Source: JBHYDC01 sp051861205 (GTDB lineage: Bacteria > Pseudomonadota > Alphaproteobacteria > Rhizobiales > Pleomorphomonadaceae). From it: 64,000 bases of DNA. The DNA lies in assembly GCA_051861205.1 (NCBI GenBank), contig JBHYDC010000007.1, positions 62,001 to 126,000 of the forward strand, written 5' to 3'. The stretch's first letter is position 1; each line of letters starts with the position of its first letter. The notes beneath the pieces are model-generated. The model was not told the DNA's origin. It made no database searches and was given only the letters and a program-made list of their open reading frames with translations. Both the position numbers and the translations under genes were made by a program. Shown here in pieces: positions 8,524 to 17,027 of this stretch.

Positions 8524-8928
8524 TTAAACTACCGGTGCGCCATACTCGGCATCACTGACCGGCTCGTACCAATCCACAGCCGAACCATCCAGAGCCTCCT
8601 GCATAGCGATGTGCTCGAGCGCGGTTTCGGGTCCAGCTCCGTGCCAGTGCATTTCGCCGGGCGCGAACCATACGACATCGCCGGCCCGGATCACACGCAC
8701 GGGCTCCCCCCGCGTCTGCACCAGTCCACTCCCGGCCGTAACATAAAGTGTCTGTCCGAGCGGATGCGTGTGCCAAGCCGTGCGCGCACCGGCGGCGAAC
8801 CGCACCAGCACAGCGATCAACCTGGCCGGTGCCTCAGCCTCGATGATCGGTTCCTGAATAACCTCGCCGGTAAACCAAGCCGGGTTACCTTTGCGTGCGG
8901 GCACGCTTCCATGGGCGATGATCTGCAT
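8524..8928 (-). CDS. Cupin-domain protein
   Basis: A 134-residue single cupin. Motif 1 is AGARTAWHTHPLGQTLYVTAGSGLVQTRG (G-x-x-T-x-W-H-x-H-x6-Y) and motif 2 is GDVVWFAPGEMHWHGAGPETALEHIAM (H-x-H). This arrangement resembles the carboxymuconolactone-decarboxylase-associated or quercetinase-like small cupins that bind one divalent metal. ATG 8928 is used because of the upstream GAGGTGC Shine-Dalgarno. The enzymatic role is unknown. About 100 bases separate it from the acidic protein upstream on the same strand, so they may be co-transcribed. Confidence 0.8.
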   Translation of the reverse strand: MQIIAHGSVPARKGNPAWFTGEVIQEPIIEAEAPARLIAVLVRFAAGARTAWHTHPLGQTLYVTAGSGLVQTRGEPVRVIRAGDVVWFAPGEMHWHGAGPETALEHIAMQEALDGSAVDWYEPVSDAEYGAPVV

Positions 8929-9026
8929 GCTGCACCTCTTAAGAACGCCGATGGCATCAGAACGGAAAGGCGGGATGCCGGCGCGTTCACGCCAGACATC
9001 CCAAAGCCGCATCAGCGCTTAACGCG

Positions 9027-9398
9027 TCACTCTTCTTCCGACAGTTGATCGACCGGTAGCAGAAACATCACTTGCTGGCCGTCGTCATCGTCGTCGAACT
9101 CGTCGTCCTCGTCCGCCTCGTCGTCATTGTCGGCCGTGATCTCGATCGTTTCGATCTCTTCGTCGAATTCATCGTCGAACTCGTCGTCGTCCAGCATCGC
9201 CTCCTCGAAAAGATCGGCTTCATCCTCGGAAGCCGGTCGCACGAGCAGGGGAGATTTGCCATTCCAAATCGGCGCTCCACCGCTTGTGAACAGCCTGAGA
9301 TCATCCTTAAAGCCGCTGCTTTCAAACAGCGCTTCCGCATCTTGCCTCTCGCCGTCGGTAATCGCGACGGCAACACCGTCGATAGTAAGGGTGAACAT
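9027..9398 (-). CDS. Hypothetical protein with an acidic Asp/Glu-rich tail
   Basis: A 123-residue protein with two distinct parts. Residues 1-65 (MFTLTIDGVAVAITDGERQD onward) look like a small folded domain. Residues 66-112 are almost entirely Asp and Glu (for example DDDEFDDEFDEE and ADEDDEFDDDDD). The end is hydrophobic, then LPVDQLSEEE. ATG 9398 is supported by GGAGGCG upstream. No family is recognised. Acidic tails of this kind can bind cations, basic proteins or mimic DNA, but nothing here decides between these. The cupin gene follows on the same strand. Confidence 0.65.
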   Translation of the reverse strand: MFTLTIDGVAVAITDGERQDAEALFESSGFKDDLRLFTSGGAPIWNGKSPLLVRPASEDEADLFEEAMLDDDEFDDEFDEEIETIEITADNDDEADEDDEFDDDDDGQQVMFLLPVDQLSEEE

Positions 9399-9721
9399 GA
9401 TCGACGCCTCCGGTCTCGACACCCTGCGAACACCGTCAGGGCGGATTGGGTCCGTGTAGCATGGCCCGGCACCACACGAACCCGCATTCTGGAGGCTCAT
9501 CTTACGCTGAGTTCCCAAATGCGGCCACCGCCAGAATGGTCCTTAAGAAGCAATGCCGCGCGGGATGAGCGCTTCTGCCACCATCGACGGATCCAAAGGA
9601 TCACTGGAGCTTTGATGGTGGTCAATCAGTCGTACAAATCTCTGTCCCTCCTCATGGTTAAGCCGACGTAAACGACCCTGCGGAAAATGCGAACCAGCCT
9701 CGCTTCGGTTTATCCCTCATA

Positions 9722-9749
9722 GGTGAAAGCCGAAAACCCGGGTTTCACC
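9722..9749. promoter_or_regulatory. Inverted repeat upstream of the chemosensory operon
   Basis: GGTGAAA-G-CCG, six bases, then CGG-G-TTTCACC gives 10 pairs with one G/G mismatch. No T run follows, so an operator or an RNA hairpin is more likely than a terminator. The role is unknown. Confidence 0.35.
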
Positions 9750-9852
9750 GAATAGTTGCAAGTGGTACTACGGTTGAAACATGCATTTCGACACGGCCAC
9801 GCCAAGAAACTGAAGCAAACCAAAAGTTGATCGCCATGAATAAAAAAAATTG

Positions 9853-9865
9853 CAAAAACAGAATT
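9853..9865 (+). repeat. Left copy of 13-base direct repeat flanking the chemosensory operon
   Basis: CAAAAACAGAATT occurs here and again at 22129-22141, in AT-rich DNA on both sides of the 12-gene operon. Both copies are followed within 1-3 bases by TTTATC or TTATC. It could be chance in AT-rich DNA or the scar of an insertion. Confidence 0.4.
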
Positions 9866-9869
9866 TTAT

Positions 9870-9894
9870 CTATCGCCCCCAATATTTGCGATAG
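9870..9894. promoter_or_regulatory. Second inverted repeat upstream of the chemosensory operon
   Basis: CTATCGC and GCGATAG form perfect 7-base arms around an 11-base AT-rich centre, about 110 bases before the first gene. It is a candidate operator or leader hairpin. Confidence 0.35.
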
Positions 9895-10000
9895 TCAGCA
9901 TATGTTGTGCGTAGTCGAGGAAGCCATTTGCAAAGAATTTTATATCACATTGCGTGCATGCCGGCCTGCTCTGCGGAACCGGTAAATGAGGTAATCGGGA

Positions 10001-10333
10001 ATGAAGAAGCTGCAGATCGGGCGCAAGCGCGCCGCGATAACGGACACGCATGCTCGAACGGTCGTCCTGGCGCAATCTTGCGACATGGCGGCTTCGATCG
10101 AACTCTATACGGCCTTTGTTACGAGCGACGACGACGAGGACATTATGTTGGACGGCCGTGAGGTCGCCGGGTGCAGCACGTCTTTTGCCCAGGTGCTTCT
10201 GGCTGCGGCCCGCGCTCAGCAGGCCCGCAATCGCACGTTCACAATCAGCAATGCGTCATCCGCTCTGACCGAAGTCTTCGAGGACCTCGGCCTATCCGAT
10301 CGCCTCGTTTGGGAGACGACTTCTAATGGCTAA
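10001..10333 (+). CDS. STAS-domain protein (MlaB/anti-anti-sigma type)
   Basis: A 110-residue soluble protein with the pattern of small STAS domains: VLAQSCDMAASIELYTAFV, a beta strand ending in MLDGREVAGCST, and the helix SFAQVLLAAARAQQARNR. It then has FTISNASSALTEVFEDLGLSD. The phosphoacceptor position of STAS antagonists falls in the Ser/Thr pair of GCSTSFAQ. It is first in the chemosensory operon and overlaps cheY by 8 bases. Such STAS proteins take part in partner-switching with an RsbW-type kinase and a PP2C phosphatase, both encoded at the other end of the operon. A direct role here is inferred from that context. Confidence 0.75.
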   Translation: MKKLQIGRKRAAITDTHARTVVLAQSCDMAASIELYTAFVTSDDDEDIMLDGREVAGCSTSFAQVLLAAARAQQARNRTFTISNASSALTEVFEDLGLSDRLVWETTSNG

Positions 10334-10697
10334 GCGTATCCTCACTGTCGACGACAGCAAGACCATGCGCGACATGGTCGCGTTTACCCTCAAGGGCGCA
10401 GGTTTCGAAGTCATCGAAGCCGAGGATGGCCTCAAGGCCCTATCGGTTTTGAGCAGTGCAAGCGTCGACCTCGTCATCACCGACATCAATATGCCGAACA
10501 TGGACGGCGTCACGCTCGTCCGCGAATTGCGGGCCAAGGCGGCTTTCAAGTCGACGCCGATCCTGATCCTCACGACCGAGGGCGGCGACGACAAGAAGGC
10601 CGACGGGCGTGCCGCCGGCGCGACAGGCTGGATCGTCAAACCCTTCGCACCTGAAAAGCTTCTCGCCGTCGTCAACAAGGTCTGCCCGCTCAATTGA
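10326..10697 (+). CDS. cheY: CheY response regulator
   Basis: A 123-residue stand-alone receiver domain. The acidic pair is ILTVDDSK, phosphoacceptor Asp53 is in ITDINMPNMDG, the conserved Thr is in LTTEGGDDKK, and Lys is in GWIVKPFAPEKL. It receives phosphate from CheA and acts on the flagellar switch or another output. The start overlaps the STAS gene by 8 bases and cheA follows after 22 bases, so it is in one operon. The QMP-like DINMPNMDG and the GWIVKPF motif are typical of CheY from alphaproteobacterial major chemotaxis operons. Confidence 0.92.
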   Translation: MAKRILTVDDSKTMRDMVAFTLKGAGFEVIEAEDGLKALSVLSSASVDLVITDINMPNMDGVTLVRELRAKAAFKSTPILILTTEGGDDKKADGRAAGATGWIVKPFAPEKLLAVVNKVCPLN

Positions 10698-10719
10698 GTG
10701 GCGTCCAAAGGAATATTCG

Positions 10720-12801
10720 ATGAGCGATGTTTCCGGTGTTAGTGGTGAGTACGCTCGTTTTCGGGCCACTTTCTTTGAAGAATGCACCGAGATCCTTGCC
10801 GATCTTGAAGCGCATCTGACGCGCGTTCAGACCGAGGCGCTCGACGCAGAGTCTCTCAATGCCGTGTTCAGGGCCGCCCACTCCATTAAGGCGGGCGCCG
10901 GTGTATTCGGCTTCGCCGAACTCGTGCGCTTCACCCATGCCTTCGAGGCGCTGCTGGACCGTATGCGCTCCGGCGCAATCCCCCAATCGGACCGCGTATC
11001 CCAAATCCTGATCAGGGGCGGCGACGTCCTATCCGCTCTCGTTTCGGCGGCGCAAGAAGACAGGCCCCCGCACCCAGACTTCGGTGCCGATGTGCTCGAA
11101 GACATCGAAGCCGTTCTCGGCACTGAAACGAGCGCGGGATCGGCAGCTCACGAAGTCGCATCTGCGAGCGCCAGCAATGACGCGGCCGCAGCGGCTGCTT
11201 GGTCGATCGCCTTCACGCCCAATCCGGACCTCTTCCGCAACGCCACCGAACCGGCGCTCCTGATCCGTGAGTTGAAGCGGCTAGGAAACCTGACGGTAAC
11301 GTGCGACGTGACCCGCTTGCCGGATCTCGCCGTCATGGATCCCGAGCAAGCCTATCTTGCCTGGAACTTCCGCCTCGTCACCGATCGCCCCCGGTCGGAC
11401 ATTCTGGAAGTCTTCGAATTTGTCGACGACCGCGCGGTCGTCACGGTCGAGCGCGAGGACGGTACGGCGACCGATATGCAGCATAGCGGACCATCCGCAG
11501 CACAGGAGCAGGAGCCCGAACGTCTTCGCAGCACCGTGCCGTCGGCTCAAAGCGGCACGCAGCCCAAAGCCAATGCCGCATCGTCGATCCGGGTCGAACT
11601 GGCCAGAGTCGATCGTCTCGTCAACATGGTCGGCGAACTCGTGATCACCCAGGCGATGCTGGCACAAGAGATCGCCGATCGCGATCGCGGTCAGGGCCGC
11701 CATTCCATTCGCGGCCACGAAGACCTCGCCGCCCTCACCCGCGAGTTGCAGGAATGCGTGATGGCAATCCGCATGCAGCCGGTCAAATCCGTCTTCGCCC
11801 GTATGCCGCGCCTTGTCCGGGAGGTGTCGTCGAAGCTGTCGAAGAAAGTCCAGCTTATCACGTCGGGTGAGCAGACCGAGGTGGACAAGACAGTCATCGA
11901 GGAACTCGCAGACCCGCTGACCCATATGATCCGCAACTCGGTCGATCACGGCATCGAGTTGCCGGAGGTTCGCCGGGCTGCCGGCAAGCCGGAGGAAGGG
12001 ACGATCGAACTTTCCGCCGCTCATGTCGGCGGCAACATCGTCATCCAGATCACCGACGACGGCGCCGGCATCAATCGCCCTCGTTTGCTGGAAAAAGCGA
12101 TCGAGAAGGGCATTGTGCCGCCGAACGCCAGCCTCGCGGACGAAGAGATCGACGACCTCATCTTCGCGCCTGGCTTTTCCACCGCCGCCACCGTCACCGA
12201 CATCTCCGGCCGGGGCGTCGGGATGGACGTCGTGCGCCGTAACATCGTCAACCTCGGCGGCCGCATCCAGGTTCAAACCACACCCGGCCGCGGCACCCGC
12301 TTCACCCTCGTCATCCCGCTCACCCTCGCCGTTCTCGACGGCATGGTCGTGGCGGTCGGTCAGGAACGCTACATCCTGCCGCTGACCAGCATCCTGGAAA
12401 GCTTTCGTCCCGCAAAAGCGGCTGTCCGCAGCTTGGCATCTGGAACCGAGGTCGTCTCGATCCGGGGTGAATTCGTGCGGCTGGTGCGCCTGGACCGCGT
12501 CTTCAACGTCGAGGGTGCCGTGGCCGAGCCCTGGAACGGTCTTATCGTCATGGTCGAAACCGCCAGTGGCCAGCGGGTCGGAATGACGGTCGACGAACTG
12601 CTTGGCCAGCAGCAAGTCGTGATCAAAAGCCTCGCCGACAACTTCGATCCGGTCCAGGGCATCTCCGGCGCCACGATCTTGGGCAACGGCCGGGTAGCCC
12701 TCATCCTGGATGTCGAACAACTCGCTCCGCTGAACGCGCCCTCATCGGGTCCGCGCACCCTATCCCTCCCCCAAACCGAACGCTTGGCAATATCCGCCTG
12801 A
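10720..12801 (+). CDS. cheA: Chemotaxis histidine kinase CheA
   Basis: A 693-residue CheA. The P1 Hpt domain has His54 in FRAAHSIKAGAGVFGF. A P2-like linker (about 160-290, WSIAFTPNPDLFRNAT onward) precedes the P3 dimerisation helix IRVELARVDRLVNMVGELVI. The P4 ATPase has the N-box LADPLTHMIRNSVDHGIELP, G1 DDGAGINRPRL and G2 GRGVGMDVVRRNI. The C-terminal P5 CheW-like domain starts near VAVGQERYILPL. It phosphorylates CheY (10326), CheB (17665) and possibly the receiver of the PP2C protein (20260). ATG 10720 is chosen because it begins the Hpt domain; the frame is open further upstream inside cheY. Confidence 0.95.
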   Translation: MSDVSGVSGEYARFRATFFEECTEILADLEAHLTRVQTEALDAESLNAVFRAAHSIKAGAGVFGFAELVRFTHAFEALLDRMRSGAIPQSDRVSQILIRGGDVLSALVSAAQEDRPPHPDFGADVLEDIEAVLGTETSAGSAAHEVASASASNDAAAAAAWSIAFTPNPDLFRNATEPALLIRELKRLGNLTVTCDVTRLPDLAVMDPEQAYLAWNFRLVTDRPRSDILEVFEFVDDRAVVTVEREDGTATDMQHSGPSAAQEQEPERLRSTVPSAQSGTQPKANAASSIRVELARVDRLVNMVGELVITQAMLAQEIADRDRGQGRHSIRGHEDLAALTRELQECVMAIRMQPVKSVFARMPRLVREVSSKLSKKVQLITSGEQTEVDKTVIEELADPLTHMIRNSVDHGIELPEVRRAAGKPEEGTIELSAAHVGGNIVIQITDDGAGINRPRLLEKAIEKGIVPPNASLADEEIDDLIFAPGFSTAATVTDISGRGVGMDVVRRNIVNLGGRIQVQTTPGRGTRFTLVIPLTLAVLDGMVVAVGQERYILPLTSILESFRPAKAAVRSLASGTEVVSIRGEFVRLVRLDRVFNVEGAVAEPWNGLIVMVETASGQRVGMTVDELLGQQQVVIKSLADNFDPVQGISGATILGNGRVALILDVEQLAPLNAPSSGPRTLSLPQTERLAISA

Positions 12802-12819
12802 CGTCCAAGGAGATTATCC

Positions 12820-13341
12820 ATGTCCTCAATGACAAGCCTGTCCATCAAGGACTTCGTAGCCGCAAACACGATGCCAGGCGGCATCCAAGTGCCGCGTCAG
12901 TTTATCAGCTTCCGGATCGATGGCGAGGAATACGCTATCGACATCATGGCCGTTCGCGAGATCAAAGGCTGGACCGCTACGACCAAGCTGCCGAACCAGC
13001 AGCCTCACATGCTCGGCGTCCTTAATCTGCGCGGCGCCATTGTTCCGATTTTTGATCTGAGGCGCCGCTTCGGAAAGGACCTCACGGAAGCGACCCCCAT
13101 GCATGTGGTGATCATCGCCAGCGTACAGGATCGGACCGTTGGTCTTCTCGTGGATGCGGTTTCGGACATCCTCACCGTCGATGCCGGCGAAATTCGGCCG
13201 GTCCCCGAGACGGAACGCGGTGACGGCGAAGATTTCCTTTCCGGCATCGTCGCGATCGGCGGCGGCATGGTCGTCCTCCTCGATCTCGACTGCCTCTTTG
13301 CCAGCACCCCGCTCGATCATCTCGGCCAGGCCGCCGCCTGA
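12820..13341 (+). CDS. cheW: Chemotaxis coupling protein CheW
   Basis: A 173-residue CheW that links receptor tips to CheA. The fold starts at RQFISFRIDGEEYAIDIMAVREIKGW and continues LPNQQPHMLGVLNLRGAIVPIFDLRRRFG, the signature NLRG-x-I-x-P-I-x-D-L-R. It ends ILTVDAGEIRPVPE and GIVAIGGGMVVLLDLD. AAGGAGA lies upstream of the ATG at 12820. It has a 20-residue N-terminal extension before the domain. It lies between cheA and the membrane receptor. Confidence 0.93.
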   Translation: MSSMTSLSIKDFVAANTMPGGIQVPRQFISFRIDGEEYAIDIMAVREIKGWTATTKLPNQQPHMLGVLNLRGAIVPIFDLRRRFGKDLTEATPMHVVIIASVQDRTVGLLVDAVSDILTVDAGEIRPVPETERGDGEDFLSGIVAIGGGMVVLLDLDCLFASTPLDHLGQAAA

Positions 13342-13379
13342 GCACCGCTCCCCGATTTCAGAACCGAAAGTAAACGTCC

Positions 13380-16103
13380 ATGTCTCTCACCTCGATCTCC
13401 GTTCGCACGAAGCTCGCCGTCGTTTTTGTGATGCTGCTCGTGCCCCTCGCCGTGCTTGCAGTCCTCTTTGTCATGCAGGCTCGCGTCAGTGTGAATTTCG
13501 CCCAACAGGAGTTGAACGGCCTCGTTTATCAGCGCGAGGTTTGGAACACCCTCAATGCTTTGCAAGTCGCAAAAGCCGATCGGAGCGTGAAGCCTTCGGC
13601 CATACTTGAAGACGCCGCCGCTCTTGAGGCGGCTGGTGCCAAGTTTGATGCGGCTTTCGCAACGGGACCCGCAGCCCGTACGCTATCGACGGCCCTTGAG
13701 GCCATCGGCTGGCCGAACAAGACGCTCACCCCTGACGCCGCGACCGATGAAGCCATCGCCGCCGCGCAGGAGTTGATCATCAAGATCGCCGACGGATCGA
13801 ACATGACGCTCGATCCCGATATCGACAGCTACTACGTCATGACGCTGAACACCCTGGAAGCTGCCGGGGTCCTGGAGCACTCCGGCAACCTGCTCGCGAT
13901 GAGCCGCGATGTCCGCATGCGGTCGTCCCTCACCCCGGCAGAAAAAGCTGAATTCCTGATCCAACTCGGCCAGTTCAGCAATCACGCCGGCTCCGCCCAG
14001 TCCGCCCTCGAAACCGCATTTCGCGGCACAAGCGACGTGGGCCTGAAGCCTGCGCTGACAAAGCCGCTGGATAGCTTCAAGGTCGCCACGGATGGTTTCA
14101 TTACTCTGATGACCAATGTCGGCGAAACGATCGCCGACGATGTCAAGCGCGCTTCGATTGACGTGGATGACGTTTTCGCGCTCACCGCAGAGACCCGCGA
14201 GGCCGCCCATGTGCTGTGGGGCGTGGCCGCCGAACAGGCGACCCATCTCGTCAGCGATCGCATTGCCAAGTTGATGACCAATCTCTGGACGCTGCTCGGC
14301 GGCGTCTCAATAGCGCTGGCGTTGGCGATCGTCTTCGCGGTTTACCTGATGCGCCAGATCACCGGCTCGCTCGCGAAGATCACAGCCGTGGTCGAGCGCA
14401 TCGCCAAAGACGATCTCGACGTCACCGTTGAAGGCACCGCTCGCGGTGACGAGCTTGGTCAGGTTGCCCGCAGCGTTGAAGTCCTGCGGCAAAACGCCAT
14501 CAACGCCGCCCGCGTTTTCCAGGAAAACGTGCGAATCCGAGTAGCATTGGACAATTGTTCGACCAGCGTGATGCTGGCCGACAACGACGGCCGGCTGATC
14601 TATCTCAACGATGCGGTTCGAGCGATGATGCGCAACGCCGAGAGCGATCTGCGCACGGAAATCGTCGGGTTCGAGGCGGCCAAGCTCGATGGTGCGAACT
14701 TTGACATCTTCCAGCAGAACCCCGCCCATCAGCGCACAGCTCTGTCCCAGCTGAAAACAACCCATAAGACGATTTCGGTGATCGGCGGGCGAACCTTCAA
14801 CCTCGTGGCCAATCCCGTTCTGGACTCGAACGCCAACCGCCTTGGCTCCGTCATAGAATGGACCGAGCTCACCCAGGAACGCGCGGTGGAAGTCGAGATC
14901 GACGCCATCGTCAATGCTGCCGCCAACGGGAACTTCCGTGAGCGGGTCTCGGTAGAGGGCAAGCACGGCTTCATGCGCAACTTGGCTGAAGCGATCAATC
15001 GACTCAGCGAGACCACGGCCGATGCACTCGATGACGTCAGCGCAAACCTCGGTGCGCTCGCCGAAGGCGACCTTTCCGCGCGGATCGAACGCACTTATGC
15101 CGGCATGTTCGATGAGCTTAAGGATAAGCTGAACAACACTGCCGAAAGGCTCGCGACGATCGTTTCCGAGGTTATGCTCGGCACCAACGAGGTGAAGAAC
15201 GCGGCCGCTGAAATCACCTCCGGCACCAGCGATTTGTCGGAGCGCACCGAGCAGCAGGCGTCCAGCTTGGAGGAAACCTCCTCCTCCATGGAAGAGATCG
15301 CGGCCACCATTCGCCTCAACGCCGAGAACGCGCAACAGGCCAACCAGCTTGTCGTCAACTCCCGCAATGTCGCAACCCAGGGCGGCGAGATTGTCGGCCG
15401 TGCCGTTGAGGCGATGAGCCGGATCGAAACTTCCTCGCAAAAGATTTCCGACATCATCGGCGTGATCGACGAGATCGCCTTCCAGACGAATCTCCTCGCC
15501 CTCAATGCGGCCGTGGAAGCGGCCCGCGCCGGCGATGCCGGCAAGGGCTTCGCGGTGGTGGCCTCCGAAGTGCGCTCGCTCGCCCAGCGCTCCTCGGAAG
15601 CAGCCAAGGATATCAAGGCCCTGATCGTGGAAAGCGGCGCGCAGGTGAAGGACGGCGTGCGCCTCGTCAACAACGCCGGCGAGTCGCTGTCCGAGATCGT
15701 CGGCTCGGTCAAAAAGGTCGCCGACATCGTGTCCGAAATCGCCGCCGCCAGCCGCGAGCAGGCAACCGGCGCCGAGGAGATCAACCGCGCCGTCAGCCAG
15801 ATGGACGAGATGACCCAGCAGAACTCCGCCCTCGTCGAGGAAAATGCGGCCGCCTGCCGGATGCTTCAGAGCCAAGCCGAAAACATGAGCGAGCGGATGA
15901 GCTTCTTCCGGGTGGATGCAAGCCACGCCGTCGACGTTGCCGCTCCCAAGCGCGCCGCCCCCGCCCTGGTTCGGCCCGCTCCGGCCGCGCGCCCGCCCGT
16001 CAAAAGCGGTCAGCGCCGGCCCGCAGCTCGCGCAGGGGCCGCCAAGCTCCAATCGGAACTGGCAACCGCCTTCTCGGATGACGCGGACTGGAAAGACTTC
16101 TGA
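13380..16103 (+). CDS. Membrane methyl-accepting chemotaxis protein with PAS domain
   Basis: A 907-residue receptor. TM1 is near 10-31 (LAVVFVMLLVPLAVLAVLFVM), with a large helical extracytoplasmic sensor (about 32-300) and TM2 near 302-323. A HAMP domain (to about 377) is followed by a PAS-like segment starting VRIRVALDNCSTSVMLADND and a second HAMP-like helical region ending with GDLSARIERTY. The signalling hairpin tip is AFQTNLLALNAAVEAARAGD (near 700), with flanking EETSSSMEEI methylation helices. The protein ends DWKDF, which fits the x-[FWY]-x-x-[FWY] tether bound by CheR or CheB. cheR is the next gene. The ligand is unknown. Confidence 0.92.
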   Translation: MSLTSISVRTKLAVVFVMLLVPLAVLAVLFVMQARVSVNFAQQELNGLVYQREVWNTLNALQVAKADRSVKPSAILEDAAALEAAGAKFDAAFATGPAARTLSTALEAIGWPNKTLTPDAATDEAIAAAQELIIKIADGSNMTLDPDIDSYYVMTLNTLEAAGVLEHSGNLLAMSRDVRMRSSLTPAEKAEFLIQLGQFSNHAGSAQSALETAFRGTSDVGLKPALTKPLDSFKVATDGFITLMTNVGETIADDVKRASIDVDDVFALTAETREAAHVLWGVAAEQATHLVSDRIAKLMTNLWTLLGGVSIALALAIVFAVYLMRQITGSLAKITAVVERIAKDDLDVTVEGTARGDELGQVARSVEVLRQNAINAARVFQENVRIRVALDNCSTSVMLADNDGRLIYLNDAVRAMMRNAESDLRTEIVGFEAAKLDGANFDIFQQNPAHQRTALSQLKTTHKTISVIGGRTFNLVANPVLDSNANRLGSVIEWTELTQERAVEVEIDAIVNAAANGNFRERVSVEGKHGFMRNLAEAINRLSETTADALDDVSANLGALAEGDLSARIERTYAGMFDELKDKLNNTAERLATIVSEVMLGTNEVKNAAAEITSGTSDLSERTEQQASSLEETSSSMEEIAATIRLNAENAQQANQLVVNSRNVATQGGEIVGRAVEAMSRIETSSQKISDIIGVIDEIAFQTNLLALNAAVEAARAGDAGKGFAVVASEVRSLAQRSSEAAKDIKALIVESGAQVKDGVRLVNNAGESLSEIVGSVKKVADIVSEIAAASREQATGAEEINRAVSQMDEMTQQNSALVEENAAACRMLQSQAENMSERMSFFRVDASHAVDVAAPKRAAPALVRPAPAARPPVKSGQRRPAARAGAAKLQSELATAFSDDADWKDF

Positions 16104-16175
16104 CCACCGCGCCCCTTCGATGGAACGCGGCGTCCCGGCAGGGACGCCGCAAATGGCCAAGATGGACCGAGATGA

Positions 16176-17027
16176 ATGACCGCACTTGCCTTCGTTGAAG
16201 ACCGCCGCGAGTTCGCATTCACGACCGAGGATTTCAATTTTCTCGCCGGCCTCGTTCGCGCGTCAACGGGGATCGTGCTGGCCGATCACAAAGCCAACAT
16301 GGTCTACTCGCGGCTGGCCAGACGGCTTCGCGAACTCGGTCTGACGGCGTTCGAGGACTATTGCGCGGTCCTCAAGGGTCCCGGCCGCGATGAGGAAATC
16401 GGCTTCCTCATCAATGCCATCACGACCAACCTGACCCGCTTCTTCCGCGAGCCGCACCACTTCGAACATCTCGCCACCAAGGTCCTGCCCGCCTTCGCCA
16501 AGGCCCGCTCAGGCACCCGTCTGAGACTTTGGTCGGCGGGGTGTTCGTCTGGCGAGGAACCCTATTCGATTGCCATGACGCTCGCCGACACGCTGCCGAA
16601 TCTTCCCGCCCTCGATGCGCGAATTCTGGCAACCGACCTCGACACCAGCATGATCGCCCGGGCCCGCGAAGGGGTCTATCCCGCAAGCAGCGTAGCCGAC
16701 CTCGACACCGGCCGCCGCGATCGCTGGATGGTACCGGCGAGCACCCGCGGCTCCTATTCGATCGACGCATCGCTCCGCGACCGGATCACGTTTAACAAAC
16801 TGAACCTGCTCGGACCCTGGCCCATGAACGGCCGGTTCGACGCGATCTTCTGCCGCAACGTGATGATCTATTTCGACGGCCCGACGAAGGACGAACTGGT
16901 TGGACGCTTCGCCGACCTTCTTGCGCCCGGCGGCTGGCTTTACATCGGTCACTCCGAAACCATTCTCGACCAGCGCAGCGTGTTCGAGCCGGTTGGACGG
17001 ACCATTTACCGGAAGGTGGGCCGATGA
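16176..17027 (+). CDS. cheR: Chemoreceptor methyltransferase CheR
   Basis: A 283-residue SAM-dependent glutamate methyltransferase. The N-terminal helical domain (FNFLAGLVRASTGIVLADHK) precedes AITTNLTRFFREPHHFEHL, the CheR hallmark T-x2-T-x-F-F-R. The SAM motif LRLWSAGCSSGEEPYSIAMTL follows, then FDAIFCRNVMIYFDGPTKDELV and GWLYIGHSET. The ATG at 16176 sits in GATGAATGACC and follows the receptor gene by 72 bases. The end overlaps cheD by 4 bases (ATGA). It methylates the receptor encoded upstream and perhaps the soluble one. Confidence 0.94.
   Translation: MTALAFVEDRREFAFTTEDFNFLAGLVRASTGIVLADHKANMVYSRLARRLRELGLTAFEDYCAVLKGPGRDEEIGFLINAITTNLTRFFREPHHFEHLATKVLPAFAKARSGTRLRLWSAGCSSGEEPYSIAMTLADTLPNLPALDARILATDLDTSMIARAREGVYPASSVADLDTGRRDRWMVPASTRGSYSIDASLRDRITFNKLNLLGPWPMNGRFDAIFCRNVMIYFDGPTKDELVGRFADLLAPGGWLYIGHSETILDQRSVFEPVGRTIYRKVGR

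Larger units (their letters stand above)
9399..10000. other. Long upstream region of the chemosensory operon
   Basis: A 600-base region with no supported gene. The left half has ordinary composition; from about 9800 it becomes very AT-rich. It holds two inverted repeats (9722-9749 and 9870-9894) and a 13-base sequence repeated beyond the operon (9853-9865). It probably carries the operon promoter, but I cannot point to a convincing -35/-10 pair. Confidence 0.5.

Noticed and set aside
9763..9777. Possible sigma54 -24/-12 element before the chemosensory operon
   Set aside because: TGGTACT-ACGG-TTGA has the right -24 spacing, but the -12 GC is replaced by GA, and the site is over 200 bases from the first gene.
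11281..12720. Long open frame antisense to cheA
   Set aside because: It mirrors the codon bias of a GC-rich gene, has no RBS or family motif, and cheA is fully supported on the other strand.
14307..16160. Long antisense open frame over the chemoreceptor gene
   Set aside because: It is explained by codon bias of the receptor gene; the product is low-complexity and Gly/Asp/His-rich, with no recognisable domain.
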